NCBI RefSeq assembly: GCF_007655135.1 | Contig: NC_045129.1 | Span: 34,225,122-34,289,121, forward strand | Source: Punica granatum | Lineage: Eukaryota > Streptophyta > Magnoliopsida > Myrtales > Lythraceae | Direction of reading: 5' to 3' | Length of the DNA: 64,000 nt | Part shown: one piece after another, positions 22,885-35,210 of the stretch | How positions within the stretch are numbered: the first letter of the stretch is position 1 | How the letters are laid out: every line of letters begins with the position of its first letter | Notes under the pieces: model-generated | Database searches by the model: none | Seen by the model: only the letters and a program-made list of their open reading frames with translations | What the model was told of the DNA's origin: nothing | Program-made: the position numbers and the translations under genes

Positions 22885-25271
22885 ATGCGGATCTCTTTCT
22901 CCTGCCCGTTATCGGAGTACATCGACGTGGAGAATAACCTTGAAGCGATTCTTGTGAAATCTGTATATTTTGCAAATGAGGAAGCGAAGACTGTCGTTCG
23001 ATCCGTCAGTTTTGGCGACCGGGATTCGCAGCCCACGATAATGAAAACCTCTGGAAACAAAATGGCGACAGAGGCCTCTGTTAGTTTTAAGAAAATAGAG
23101 CCCGAGACCACCAACTCTATTAACACTAAACTGGAGGAAGTCCAATCTCCGAGATCCGAGGAGCTGCCCATTTTGGATCCATCCAACCCCAAACACAATG
23201 CGGCGATAAAACTCCAGAAAGTTTACAAGAGTTTCCGCACGAGAAGGAAGCTGGCGGATTGCGCAGTTCTCGTTCAGCAGAGGTGGTTCGTATGCTCCAC
23301 CAGTTACTTCTTCGAGCAATTATTTTGTCTATGCATTTTCTTCGGTTTTTCATATAGACATTTTCGCGGAATTGTTACAGGTGGGAGGTGTTAGACTTTG
23401 TCGAACTCAATAATAGCTCAGTATCTTTCTTTGATGAGGCCAAACACGAAACAGCCATTTCTCGATGGTCAAGAGCTAGAACACGGGCTGCTAAGGTTGG
23501 GAAAGGTCTATCGAAGAACGACAAAGCTCAGAAACTTGCGTTGCAGCACTGGCTTGAAGCTGTAAGTATTTGTCAGCCTTCTAGTGCTTCTGTTGCTAAT
23601 GCTGCAATTGTTGACTTGGCTAAGTTTTCTGCTGATATTCAACAGATTGATCCGCGGCATCGTTATGGGCATAACCTTCATTTTTACTATGTCAAGTGGC
23701 TCCACAGTCAGAGTCGAGAACCCTTCTTTTACTGGTAAGTGTTAACCACTTGGAAACGTCCGACTAATTTCTTTTCTTACCTTCCAAGTTCATCATCTTT
23801 GAATGATAACTAATTCTGAAACGAATCATCCCTGCAAAATTTCAGGTTGGATGTAGGGGAAGGGAAAGAAGTGAATCTTGTTGACAAATGCTCGAGATTG
23901 AAGCTTCAGCAGCAATGCATCAAGTACCTCGGACCGGTGAGTTTTTGAAATTGTTTTCCTACGGACCCTTCCGGCCGATATTATATTGGAATGTCTTGCT
24001 TATTTTCCGTTCTTATCATTTAGGTGGAAAGGAAGGCATATGAAGTTTCGCTGGAGGGCGGGAAGCTCTTTTACAAGCAAAGCGGTGAGCCTCTCCACAC
24101 CATGGGCGAAGCAGGAGATGTCAAGTGGATTTTTGTCCTGGGCACCTCAAAGACGATGTACGTGGGCAGAAAGAAGAAGGGCTCGTTCCAACACTCGAGC
24201 TTCTTGGCTGGTGGGGCAGCTTTGGCTGCGGGAAGATTAGTTGTCGAAGACGGGATTCTGAAGGTACTCATCCGATCATTGTTCTAAGATTTTGGGACAG
24301 TATGCATTTGTTCTTATACAAATTTCCTAAAACGGTTTTTTTTTCCCCTGTTATTCCACAGGCAGCATGGCCTCACAGCGGTCATTACCGACCCACAGCA
24401 GAAAACTTTCGAGACTTCCTTTCGTTTCTTCAAGAGAATGACGTGGATCTAACAGACGTAATGGTACATTCAAGAGTTCCTAATTTCGATACGGCTTCAT
24501 GCTATTAATGAATGAGTCTTGGCAAATTCTAACGCCTATTCTTGTTCACGTTTCCCTCAGTTGTCGCCGGTAGACGAGGGAGAACACTCCTTGACAAGAA
24601 GCGGCACCTACTTGAGAAGCAATCCTTCCGCGGAGGACTTGTCTGGGAAGTTTGATTCATCGGAGATAGGTGCAGATAACTCAGCTGATGAGACAAGAGA
24701 TTCAGAGGAAAAAGAGACTAGCCCTTCTACAGAATTAAGGTCTCCTAAACCAAGTCGAATCCAGAGATTTAGTGAAAAGCTGACCAATCTCGAAATACCG
24801 AAAAGGAATGAATTGATCGAGAGTTTTGAGAGCGAGAATCCCGATCTTGATTCTCCTGTGGGCGGTTATGAGACCGCAGAGGATGCATTTGCTTCCGGAC
24901 ATGACGATAATCGGGCAGAGAACAATTTGGAAGAACGGCCCCCGCAGATGAAGCAAAATAGCCCCCGTCCGGAGTCGAGCTCTATGCAACCAAGGAAATG
25001 GACAACTGGGGCCGGACCACGCATCCGTTACGTGAGGGACTACCCTCCTGAGCTTCAGGTCCGGGCACTTGAGCATGTGAACTTATCCCCGAGAAGTGCA
25101 GGGCTTTCAAGGTCGTACTTCTCTCCACGGAGTGCCAGTCGACTTAGCCCGGTGAAGCTAAGCTCGACCGTGTCGGAGACTGAACATCCTTGGGAAGGAA
25201 GTGTCCATTGCAGGCCGAAGTCCGCGTTGAGTAGGAGTCTTCCTGATTGGCTTCCTATTCTTTCCATGTGA
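22885..25271 (+). CDS. IQ-domain calmodulin-binding protein, IQM family
   Basis: Plant IQM proteins bind calmodulin without needing calcium and act in stress, hormone and stomatal responses (family knowledge). Exons: 22885-23285, 23381-23561, 23646-23734, 23846-23936, 24024-24263, 24362-24463 and 24561-25271. Frames close at every join and give 604 residues, within the family range. The IQ motif is at about residues 106-125 ([16 protein letters not shown]). The conserved IQM block follows: [37 protein letters not shown], then [10 protein letters not shown] and [16 protein letters not shown]. The C-terminal part (last exon, about 237 residues) is serine-rich and acidic and looks disordered. 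Orientation is the same as the next gene at 26429. Which IQM member (1-6) it is cannot be settled here. Confidence 0.93.
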
Positions 25272-26428
25272 ATAGGGATTCATTTCGAAACACTTCATTC
25301 TTTGACAAAAAGAAACAGACAACAGATAGAAACAGCATGACATGAAGAGAAACTGTCAAACAGAACATAAGTTACCCCTAGCATAGCCATAGGTGTTCTT
25401 TCTCAATTTTTATTTATTCATCGGTTTTAGCTCAGGCATACAATTTTTTTTTTGGTTTTTTTTTTTCTGTACATACGATGACACTGTAAAATTTTGTGGG
25501 TTTTCATGCCCTTTTACAATGCAAAGGAAAACAAAAATTCAAAAACAAAAAGATGGAATTTTCCATTTTTTTCACCTTTGGAGCAGTACTTGTTGACAAA
25601 ACCATATAAACGTTTTTTTTAACCTCTCGAAACGGTAACGATGGCTACAAGATTCAATCTTACGATGGTCTTGATTAAGACCGGGGAGACTCTCTCCTCC
25701 AGGAGGAACCTTTACCAAAGAACAAAGACCGATACCTCATCAGTTATCTCACATCAGAATGACATTACGCTCAAAGCAGACAATACCTCTTGAACGATCT
25801 ATCTGCATGAGACACCCCGTGCTCCCATGATCAGTCGATCTCATCAATTACCAAACGGTAGCCCCGAGTCAAGTTTTTATCATCATGAGTTCAAACCATT
25901 CGGGAAAACATGAATATGTTGTCATGTTTTGATGCAAGAGAAGAGGAAATTGCAATCATCTTCCCCAGCTTCCATGCCTGCGTGGTAGAGGGCTCCCTCA
26001 AGGCACATTTGGGCCTAAGAGGTCATAATGAGCCGGGCTCTCAATCATGGGCCTGAACAATTTGGGCCTCAGACAAAATACCGTACCATAAACCACATTT
26101 ACCGACCAACTTCAGAGTTCGGACAGCGCATATCCGGTAACGTAACCGACCGTAGACAATCATAGCCTTCTCCGAAACGGAGCTGAATCGTTTTGACACC
26201 CCAACAACGGGAGGAGAACGCCGCTCTCGCAAGAAAAGGGGGAGCCCACTGAACTGACAGCTGAAGCTGCAGAGACCCCAATTCCAAGATCTCCGTCGAT
26301 CGCCCTTTCAATTGTGAGTATGCCCTTCTCAGATTCTCCCCCAAGGAGCTGAGTTTGATCATCTTCTCATTCGTTTCTTGATTCATCTTGAAGCTCTGAG
26401 TACATTGCTGTCAAGAACTGGGGGGTCC
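25272..26428. other. Intergenic: IQM 3' UTR and promoter/leader of next gene
   Basis: About 1.15 kb between two genes on the same strand. The first few hundred bases after the stop, with T-rich runs near 25440-25470 and 25588, fit a 3' UTR. The segment from about 26090 to 26428 is likely the promoter and leader of the O-fucosyltransferase-like gene. No further ORF of note. Confidence 0.5.
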
Positions 26429-28090
26429 ATGAAACAGTCGAACCCAATTGCAGAGCCAGTAGGGCAGAATCTGATAAAGCTCATCAGCAATCTGTGCTTC
26501 TCCGTGTTTGTGTTCGGCGTGCTCATATTTACTGTGATTGCCATCACATACAAGTCCCCAGATCCATGGCTCGAGTCTGCTCCCGCCATGACCAAGTTCT
26601 TCACCCAGAGCGAGAACGCCACTTTCAAGAACGACAACTCCATCCTCAGGACGGGGGAGGATCTGCAGCTCTCTCAAATCGCTCCTGCTTCCGCGATCAC
26701 GGAGTCGTCGATCGAGAAAGTCGAGGAGAAGATTGCGAGCTCGCTGGAGCTTGAATCGGGCTGCAGGGAGATGACCACGAGCCCAGTTAATTGCTCGGAC
26801 CCGCGGGTCCTTGTCGCTGTCGAGAAGTTCAATCTTCGGGCTTTTAAGTCCATCGCCTTCTTGGAGTATCAAACTCCAGTTAGCGGGTCGAGACCCGATG
26901 AGTGTGACGTGGCGTGGAGGTTCAGGAACAAGAAGGAGAAGTCTTGGAGGAAGTATAGAGACTTTAGGAGGTTCAAGATTGGGATAGGAGAGAATTGTAC
27001 GTTTAAAGTAGTTCATCCAGGAGGCTGGCATTCAGGTATTAATGCTCGGAGGCCTAAGAATCGGTATAGCGCGACAACTGGCGGTGCTACTCCGAAAATC
27101 TCAGCTCCGATTCGTGATGATGAGATCAATGACACAATACCGAGTTTAGGGTCTGATGTGAATTTTAGAAAAGGGAGGTACTTGTACTATTCGCGAGGAG
27201 GGGATTACTGCAAGGGAGTAAATCATTATCTGTGGAGTATCTTGTGCGGGTTAGGGGAAGCAAGGTACTTAAACCGGACGTTCGTGTTGGATTTAAGTAT
27301 GTGTCTGTCAGCGACTTACAGTTCGACTAATAAGGACGAGGAGGGGAAGGATTTTCGGTTCTATTTTGACTTTGAGCATCTTAAGGAGGTGGCTTCAATT
27401 GTGGAGGAAGGCGAGTTTATTCGGGACTGGAAGAAATGGAACCGGGCCCACAAAAAGAAGGTTCCTGTTCAGAAAGTTCCGACCTATAAGGTTAGTCCGA
27501 TGCAACTTAAGAGAGATAAAAGCACCATCATATGGAGGCAGTTCGATGCTCCTGAACCAGAGAATTATTGGTATCGAGTCTGTGAAGGGCAAGCTGAAAG
27601 GTACATTCAGAGGCCATGGCATGCTCTATGGAAATCAAAGAGGCTAATGAACATAGTCTCAGAAATTAGCGGGCGAATGGATTGGGACTTTGATGCAGTT
27701 CATGTGGTTCGAGGCGAGAAGGCCCAGAACAAGGAGCTGTGGCCCAACCTAGACTCTGATACCTCTCCCGATTCGCTCGTTGCAAAGCTCAAGGGGATGA
27801 TTCAGCCCGGGAGGAACCTCTATGTTGCGACAAACGAGCCTTTCTACAACTACTTTGACAAGTTGAGGTCATACTATAAGGTCCATCTGCTTGAGGACTA
27901 CAAGGAGCTCTGGGGGAACACGAGCGAGTGGTACAACGAGACAAGGTTGCTGAATGATGGGAAACCAGTGGAGTTTGATGGGTTCATGAGAGTCGCCGTG
28001 GATACTGAGGTTCTATACAGAGCAAAGGTCCGCGTGGAGACATTCAACAACTTAACGAGAGATTGCAAGGATGGAATTAATACCTGCTGA
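26429..28090 (+). CDS. Putative glycosyltransferase, GDP-fucose O-fucosyltransferase superfamily
   Basis: A single uninterrupted exon encoding 553 residues. The open frame extends 17 codons further upstream but without an ATG; the first ATG is MKQSNPIAEP. One hydrophobic segment at about residues 17-41 (FSVFVFGVLIFTVIAITY) with a short cytosolic N-terminus predicts a type II Golgi membrane protein. The core contains RGGDYCKGVNHYLWSILCGL and a sequence ending YLNRTFVLDL (about 255-290), HVVRGEK (about 424) and NLYVATNEP. These resemble the donor-binding and catalytic landmarks of plant O-fucosyltransferase-like proteins, but the substrate is unknown. Intronless structure is notable beside its seven-exon neighbour. 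Converges on the LOG gene, whose stop is 533 bp away. Confidence 0.85.
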   Translation: MKQSNPIAEPVGQNLIKLISNLCFSVFVFGVLIFTVIAITYKSPDPWLESAPAMTKFFTQSENATFKNDNSILRTGEDLQLSQIAPASAITESSIEKVEEKIASSLELESGCREMTTSPVNCSDPRVLVAVEKFNLRAFKSIAFLEYQTPVSGSRPDECDVAWRFRNKKEKSWRKYRDFRRFKIGIGENCTFKVVHPGGWHSGINARRPKNRYSATTGGATPKISAPIRDDEINDTIPSLGSDVNFRKGRYLYYSRGGDYCKGVNHYLWSILCGLGEARYLNRTFVLDLSMCLSATYSSTNKDEEGKDFRFYFDFEHLKEVASIVEEGEFIRDWKKWNRAHKKKVPVQKVPTYKVSPMQLKRDKSTIIWRQFDAPEPENYWYRVCEGQAERYIQRPWHALWKSKRLMNIVSEISGRMDWDFDAVHVVRGEKAQNKELWPNLDSDTSPDSLVAKLKGMIQPGRNLYVATNEPFYNYFDKLRSYYKVHLLEDYKELWGNTSEWYNETRLLNDGKPVEFDGFMRVAVDTEVLYRAKVRVETFNNLTRDCKDGINTC

Positions 28091-28445
28091 ACAGGTCGGA
28101 GGCTTCTTTTTGGTGGTTTTTCTGTTTACTGATTCACATCTCTTGTATGTTACTGTATACTTGTCCCCTTTTTTGAAATAGATGAGTCGAGATTATTACA
28201 TGATTCTTGTTGTATATGCACGTTACCCATGATATCAGTTATTCAGGATATATTCACATGCCAATACTGCCTTTGCTTTGAATTCTTGCAGCCTTATATG
28301 CTCTTAGCCCTCTTGATGTTGATTGAATTTTGGAAGAAATTGTCTCTGCATCCTTTTTCTGTCTTTCCGCTTTGTATGGCATTTCTACACCAAGATTGCT
28401 GCTGGTATTTCTTTACTTTGTTTGCAGAATAAACATAAACATATA

Positions 28446-28471
28446 TGTGTGTGTGTGTGTCTGCGCGCGCG
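28446..28471. repeat. (GT)n(GC)n compound microsatellite
   Basis: GT units at 28446-28460 followed by CTGCGCGCGCGC, lying between two convergent genes and probably beyond the 3' UTR of the upstream one. Confidence 0.85.
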
Positions 28472-28622
28472 CTTAAAATTTATGCACTGAAAGTTCAAAT
28501 ATGATCTGGTTTGTCAGAATTGCCATTAAAGGCACCAAGTCTGTCATTCAGTTCCCGAAAGACAGAGAGGAAAAGAACTTGCGAAGAAGAGAACAAAATT
28601 CATTTCCTATAAAAGAATACGG

Positions 28623-30483
28623 CTATAAATTGCTTATTTCTTCCTCACTCCAGCTATGACTTGGCGCTACTTGCTCGTGCACGGGCACGTAATCCTGCAG
28701 ATACACGGAGTTCCTGTCAGTGAATTTGGATTCATAAGATGAAAAGGGAGTTACATGGCAAGGAGTTACCTCCATTTTCTGCATGAGGTCTCTAGCAGTC
28801 TTTGCTGATATGACAATATTCCTAGCAGCCGGCTTTATGAATCCTTCTTCTACTCCTTTGTCGAACAGCCGCAGCAGGCAGTCGTAATACCCGTCGACAT
28901 TCAAAAGGCCCACCTGCGTTTTACGCAAGGAAAGAAATTCTTGCTGCTTTTCTTTTCGAGAAACTATGATTATCGTGCAGTAATTGGAATCCAGCGATTT
29001 ACAGTTCCAAGAGTCCGTGTCAAAGCTTACGAACTGCAACTGCCCTTTATATTATGTTTCATGCCGGTCCCATGCACAGTATATTAAGCTTTGTCTGCTT
29101 CTGATCAAAGTAAGGACAGACTTCACTTTCATGTAAAAGATTCGAAATCACTGATTAGCATTAAAAAAATGGTTGTCGCGTCTGTTTCATGGCTATCACT
29201 ATCAGTTAGGGCTAATCTGTTTCAGTAATCCCACTTAATGCTTAATAAAACAAAGAGATTGTGCAGCTTACGCTGTTCCTAAAGGACGACTTTTGCGCCG
29301 AATCTAATGAAAATATGGTCGATCCTAGAAGCTGCAGCATGTGAAATCGAAACTGTGACCTCTCTAGACCATGCCATATAAAGAAAAAGAGAAAAAGATT
29401 CTTGTTCTGAGAAAAATCTTTAGCAGATGAATGAGAATCCGGATAGAAAATTCAGCTGATAGCCGACTTTCTGATAATTTACATGTTTTCAGTACCCACG
29501 AAAAATCGCATAACTTGGAAAGACAGATAAGAGATTCTGTACTCTCGGTTCAAGTTAAATTATAGTATGACGAGGTGAAGATTAACTTAATGCAACGTCT
29601 TGTTCGTGTTAGAGCTAAGACGAGGGAAGAACATCTTCGATCAAGAAATATCTGATATTCTGTGAAAATTCTACAGCGGTGAATAGGAAGAGAACTTACT
29701 GGTTTGGCATGGATACCAAGCTGGGACCAAGTTATCATCTCGAGTAGCTCCTCGAAAGTCCCATACCCTCCTTCATCAGTCATCAACACGAAAAAAAAGA
29801 GCAAGAATTTCAAAGATATCCATCAGCTCCATGGCGCCTCTGCGTATTAAGTTCATCAAGTCTGTAGTGGTAATATCCTCACCGGGCAGGGCAATGAAAG
29901 CATCAGCTCGACGAGCCATCTCAGCCTTCCTTTGATGCATGTCCGAGACTATCAACACTTCTCCTACTGCATTTCGTGTCGCCTGAGAAAGTTACTGATT
30001 CATGAATATTGAGTTGCGTCTTTGTGCACGTATGTCTGCATCAAAGAGACACAAGGAAAGCTGCAGGACCTATTTACCTCGAGTGGAAGCAGAGCTGTTG
30101 GGGAAATCCTATGGCCAGTCACAGAGACAAAGCGATTAGTAAGCAGCACATATCAGCAATCTAAACGATATAGTTACGTCCATTTTCTAACCCGAGAACA
30201 TTGCAGCCGCCGTTAAAGACGGTACGAGAGACCAGTCCCATAAGACCAATACTGCCACCTCCATAGATTAAATCCATTTTCCTTTCAACCTGTGACACGA
30301 GTACCTCAAGAAGAAATTGAATAAGTTTCAGCTGCATCAAACGTGCACGGGCAAGCATTTTATGAGTTCGTGGGAGAGATCACCTACCAGCTCTCTTCCG
30401 AGCTCGGAAGCTGCGTCACTGAATATCGTTCTGTTCCCGGAATTACTTCCGCAGAAGACACAGACCCTCCTGAATTTGCCCAT
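28623..30483 (-). CDS. Cytokinin riboside 5'-monophosphate phosphoribohydrolase, LOG family
   Basis: Releases free active cytokinin from its nucleotide in one step, in the cytosol and nucleus (family knowledge). Exons: 30483-30388, 30289-30192, 30108-30078, 29982-29883, 29770-29700, 28913-28770 and 28694-28623. All junctions are GT-AG and the frame closes to 203 residues. Landmarks: [12 protein letters not shown] near the start, [30 protein letters not shown] and the signature PGGYGTFEE at residues 108-116, then [16 protein letters not shown]. Exon 3 is only 31 nt. The segment just before VGEV reads EATRNA, where other LOGs carry EISGET or EITGET. The C-terminus ([15 protein letters not shown]) is closer to the LOG8/LOGL10-type branch than to LOG1. 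Subfamily number not assigned. Confidence 0.93.
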
Positions 30484-33193
30484 CAAAGATCCTCTTCTTC
30501 TGCAGATTCCAAAAGACTGAGAGCCTCTGATTCAGTCCTTAAAGAAGACTCAAAAAAGCTTTCTTCCCCGATTGTAATATTCGTGGTAGGACACAGAGCT
30601 CAGGGACAATTGGGCGTGTGTGTGTATGAAGACTTGCATGACACGTGAGAGAAATCGTTCTCAGTCGCCTATCATCTTTTTTAAATGTATAGTGGACTGG
30701 CCGACTTTACCTATAACACAGAGATTCGAAATCCACTGGAAGTATTTCGTGATCAGAGCTAATGCCCGAGCTGATATGCCAAGCACATTTAGTGATTTCA
30801 CTGAAAAAAAAAAGATTTTTTTTTTATGTGCTATTTGTTTGGTGGGTACAACAACAATGGAACTATTCGGCTTCCTGGAAAGTAGGGGAAGATTCATCTC
30901 CTCCTTGGGATCGGAGACCCAACTAGAACTGTTTGTGTTTGCAAATTTACATTTTTTTTTAGCCAATAAATGGATACATAAGTCACCCTTTCTAACTGAT
31001 CTTTGCTCGTTTCTTGTTGTTCCATTTGGCCGTCCAATTTTCAGGTGGCTGAGCAAACAGATACTCACTGTAAGGAATCTTCCTCTTTCCTCCCATGAGA
31101 GAAATTGACTGATCTGGACATAAATTATGGTTTATAAATGAGATGTTAGGCACGACTTGTGGATGATAAAGACCTTTTTCTATGGAACCGACTCGTTGTT
31201 GAAGCCTTAGTTTTTCCTGTTTTGGTCGTGAGTGGCTTTCGTGTGTACTGTTACTTTGTTGCTGCTCTATCTCCATCATAATCGGCAAATGAAATTAACT
31301 GGGGCACGGCGGCCCTCTACCTCTCCAGGTGCTCGACACACGTCTACGGCAAACTCTAGGTTCAGATTCGCCGATCATGCATTAATGGATCATAACAGCT
31401 CAAGACAGAAAGTAAAATTTGATATTACAGCTTCCATGTAGTTAGTAATGGTGTCCACTTCCTAGCAAACTATGAGGTAGTGATGGCAAGTCAAAGTTAC
31501 ATAAACAAAAGGGGTGGGCTTGGGCGTGCAATAAGGATGATGATTGCACTGGGCCCACTTCTAGTCCCACCATTGTTTTTTTCTCATCATCTCTGGGAAA
31601 AGATGTTCCCATTGTTTCTGCATCTAGGTCACTGATCATGTCAACTTCCATGAAACAATGTTTGAGTCCTCTGGTTTTGCTCGAGCAAATAAGAACCCAA
31701 TTATCCTCAAAAATTACCGACTGCCCGAAGAACCGAATGGGAGCTCAGGGTATGAATTGTTTTGCTTATCCAAGGTGGTCTTTTGTCATAAAAGAAAATT
31801 TTGTCTCAGCAGAAATGGTTACTCACCTTCACCAACTTAGATTGTTTTCTGATCATCTGTGCAATTTTATTAGGGAGAGTCTTACTGGTGTGAAAGTGAC
31901 TTGAAGCGCCACGAAAGCTAAGGGCAAGGGGGAAGAGACGAAATGGGGTTGGTGAGATGGCCTTTCAGTTCAAAGTTTCACTGAAGATGATATTGGCTGT
32001 TATGTCTTTTGTCCCTCTTATTATATCAAAGGGTAAAAAACACATGAATTAATAAACAAATAAGGAACGGCTGTGCTTAACGTTACGCGTGGATCAGTGT
32101 TGAGATTGCCCAAATTGTGTTTCGACAACTTTATTCGAGATAGTTGAATCAAGTCATAATAAAAGCCTGTAAAAGTTAAATCATTTACTGTTGTCAGATT
32201 GACTCTTCTGAGCTTGATTGAACTGATATTCAGTCACGTGATAAAAGGAAAATTGCCCAATTATTGGACGTGTTCTTGGGATTCGCGATAACATGATAGC
32301 TAAAACTGGAGCATTTGGAGGAGCAAAAAGGAAGCGATGGAGATGGAAATGGGCTCTCGTTGCCACTGACGGAGATTACCATTCCGTTTTTCTTCCACTC
32401 TGAGCAATTCCCATGATTAGCCTGTATGATTTTTCCACATAATCCTACTTATTGCCTTAGATCATCATTAAATAGTTGACTGGAGATGTCGACATGCAGA
32501 AGATAACACTCACACTACATTATGTCACTAACAGCATGATGATACCGATGATGCTTTTGCCTCGATGCATCTCTATTGGGGTCCGATTTTATTATCAGAA
32601 GGTGGACCATGCAGCAGAAGTTTGGGCCGCCTCAACGAAATCATGAACTCAATCCGACCTGAACATGTCTTGAGAAGGCACCACCCACCATTTGCAACGA
32701 GGAGGTGGTGGTTGCAGCAACCTTTAACTATTCATGAGGTGCGGTTGTTCGTCCATGGCTTCTCCCAAGTAGGACCAATCTTAACGTGAGACATGACATG
32801 TGGGACTCATCACTTTTATAGTAAAGAAGACCATATTGATCGAGGACATCTTTTGTAATTTCTGATGAGAGCGGCAAGTGGCGGCTGCTTCAAAGCTTGA
32901 TCTTCATCGCCACGACATTTGGTTCTATCAATGGACAGGTACCACTGGGTAGGTTCTTTCATTGCCAAACTGAGCCCAAAAGGGAAAGAAAAGGAAGAAA
33001 GATGAGACAGCAAACGAATGAAATTTTCGGGCTATCAGCTGTTCAGTACAGAAGAACTGATTCCTTTGTCGTGTATTTACCATCATATTATGTAACAACT
33101 TAAAAAATGTGACCCGATGTATATATATATAGATAGATGGCTTTCCCCAGGAACGATCGAGAGAATGCTGTCCTGCCCCCCAGGCTGGTCGTG
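30484..33193. other. Spacer between LOG and alpha/beta hydrolase genes
   Basis: Both flanking genes are on the minus strand, so the left part holds the LOG promoter and leader. Two short ORFs look mildly protein-like: 31205-31440 on plus, with a hydrophobic start but no upstream ATG, and 30992-31279 on minus, opening MMEIEQQQ. Neither has a recognisable domain. The region 32680-32720 has a GGTGGTGG and CCACCACC inverted pair. I support no gene here. Confidence 0.45.
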
Positions 33194-35210
33194 TTATGTG
33201 GTTGCAGCAAACGATATATCGTGCCTAGCCACGAATGATTCCACAAGTGGATTCACGAGCTGTGGTGCTTCATCCTTTACACAGAATAGCACAGGAAAAC
33301 TGCTTTCCGTCACAAATTTAATATGAATTTACGAGCAAGAATCACAGGACATATACAAAGAGATGAGAGGGAGACCTGAGGACAGTGACCGACATTCGGT
33401 AGAACAACAAAATCCTCTACGGAATCGAAATTCCTGAACTCTCGTCCGAGCTCTATGGGCTCCCACGGGTCCTTATCTCCCCATGCGACCAAGACAGGAC
33501 ACTGAGAAGAAGGGAGAGAAACACCATTTTAACAGTCTATAAAGATCATGTGACGAATGTTAGTCTCGGTATATGGCTTATCAGATCTCGTTCTTTAGAG
33601 ACTGACCTTCACTTGGGGCAGAAGTTCCTCGGGAAGAGGCCCCCCTGAGTAACAAATGAATTCAAGAAATACGTCTGCGGCCCCAGGCTCTAGCCCGGGT
33701 TGAAGGATCTTCTCAACTAGCTCATCAGTCACTTGGGAAGGATCGTGATAACACTAAAAGCAGGCAATAGATGTTGATTACGACCATCACAAGAAAGAGT
33801 CACATGAGTTATAGCAGTCCTTCCAACTGCAACCATTTACCTGACAAAGGATGCTCCTGACTGACTCGGGTGTAGCGACAGCTCTGAAAAAGAACTTCCC
33901 GATTGCAGTGTTCCTACACATTGATCAACCAACTTATCAACATCATTAATCTTCGAAAATTCTGATCGTTTAAGCTGGCCGGACAGAGGAACTTGAGTTC
34001 AGACCTCAGCAAATTCTGGAAGGATCTGATCAAGGGCCTCCCATACCAAGGCTGCTTCTTGATATGCAGCATTCGCAAAGAAATATTTAACAAGACGATT
34101 CCCCGACAGATATCCGGTTCCATAATTGCAGCTTGAAGACCCACAACTCCTAGATGATGATGAAGTTGGTGTAAGCAATCAACCTTGCGAAAGATACATA
34201 ATAGCATCCACAATCAAGTTACTACAGCTGATAGAATCAGAGAACTAATCACCTCCAATGGAGTTGCAGATAAAGAATGCTCGGTCTTTAACCACTTCAT
34301 GACAGAAGTCAATGATCTGAGCGGCCCATGTCTCAAACGTGTAGAATGGGTCGCCTCCAAACTCATGAGGGTTCGGTTTATCTGAGTAGCCGTAACCAAT
34401 GAGGTCGATTGAGTACACCCTGTGAGATTTCGCCAGGACTGGGATATTCTTCCTCCAGTGGTCACTGAAATGAGGAAAAAATAAAATCACGTCAATGAAT
34501 CCCGTCCGATATTGAAAAAAGCAAAAGCTTACAACTTCAGAATCCCGAATGTCGACAAACAAGAGCTAGCTAGTCGAGACAGCGAACAGGTGAAATTGAA
34601 TTGATTAACAAATAACCATTTGATCTGATACCTATTAGAAAACAGTTGTCTGCTAATGATAATCAGTATGTGAACGGTGTAGACCTGTTGGCTCCAAAAC
34701 CATGGATCAAAACCAATGCCGGCCCGCCGTTCCCGGAACACTGGTACCGTATCGAGTAGCCCCTCCAATTCCACACACTACACCACAGAAAAAAAAATCG
34801 TACATCACCAACTTACGAACAACATCAATAATCATGCCGTAAGCTCATCCAGCCATTCATCTCCAAGGAATTACTTTCAAAACCGAAACTTTTGATTGAA
34901 TAAGCTCTCATTACCAGCTTTTAACTTCAGCAGTTGGGCTATCATCTTCGACTCGATTATCTTCCACCGAGAAATCGTTGAGGAGGGAATGTGCGGTGAA
35001 GAACCCATTGCCCAGCTCGAGGCGGGAAGACAGGGGGAATTGGGGGGAAACACCGGATTGACGAAGCGGGGTTTTGGCCATGCTGCTCGGAGGGTTTGAA
35101 CTATGTGAGACGAAGGACGTGATGCTACTGTGGGTCCTTCTTCGGTGGGAAGGCGGGAGAGGGAGTTCGAGGCTGCGGAGTTGCAGAGATGGAGAGCTGG
35201 CGCTCGCCAT
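33194..35210 (-). CDS. Alpha/beta hydrolase, predicted plastid-targeted
   Basis: Eight exons: 35210-34915, 34777-34685, 34464-34253, 34149-34005, 33913-33841, 33753-33607, 33501-33376 and 33274-33194, all with GT-AG borders and a closed frame of 390 residues. The start MASASSPSLQ was chosen over an in-frame upstream ATG (35354) because it begins a serine/arginine-rich, acid-poor stretch like a chloroplast transit peptide. The fold is clear: LVLIHGFGAN (oxyanion loop), nucleophile in CNSIGG (Ser198), acid in WGDKDPW (about Asp333) and base in VGHCPQ (His361). The nucleophile elbow has Cys where Gly is usual (C-x-S-x-G). It resembles plant plastid hydrolases related to pheophytinase, such as the Arabidopsis At5g19850 type, whose substrate is unknown (family knowledge). 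Confidence 0.9.

Noticed and set aside
26411..27031. Minus-strand 206-codon ORF inside the O-fucosyltransferase-like gene
   Set aside because: It is the shadow of a GC-biased coding exon on the plus strand, which has clear family motifs.
30992..31279. Minus-strand ORF opening MMEIEQQQ upstream of LOG
   Set aside because: Lies in the LOG promoter/leader region, no domain, overlaps the opposite-strand ORF; cannot be supported without transcript data.
31205..31440. Plus-strand ORF with hydrophobic start (VAFVCTVTLLLLYL)
   Set aside because: No ATG ahead of the hydrophobic stretch, a stop just upstream, and no match to a peptide-hormone motif. Left unannotated.
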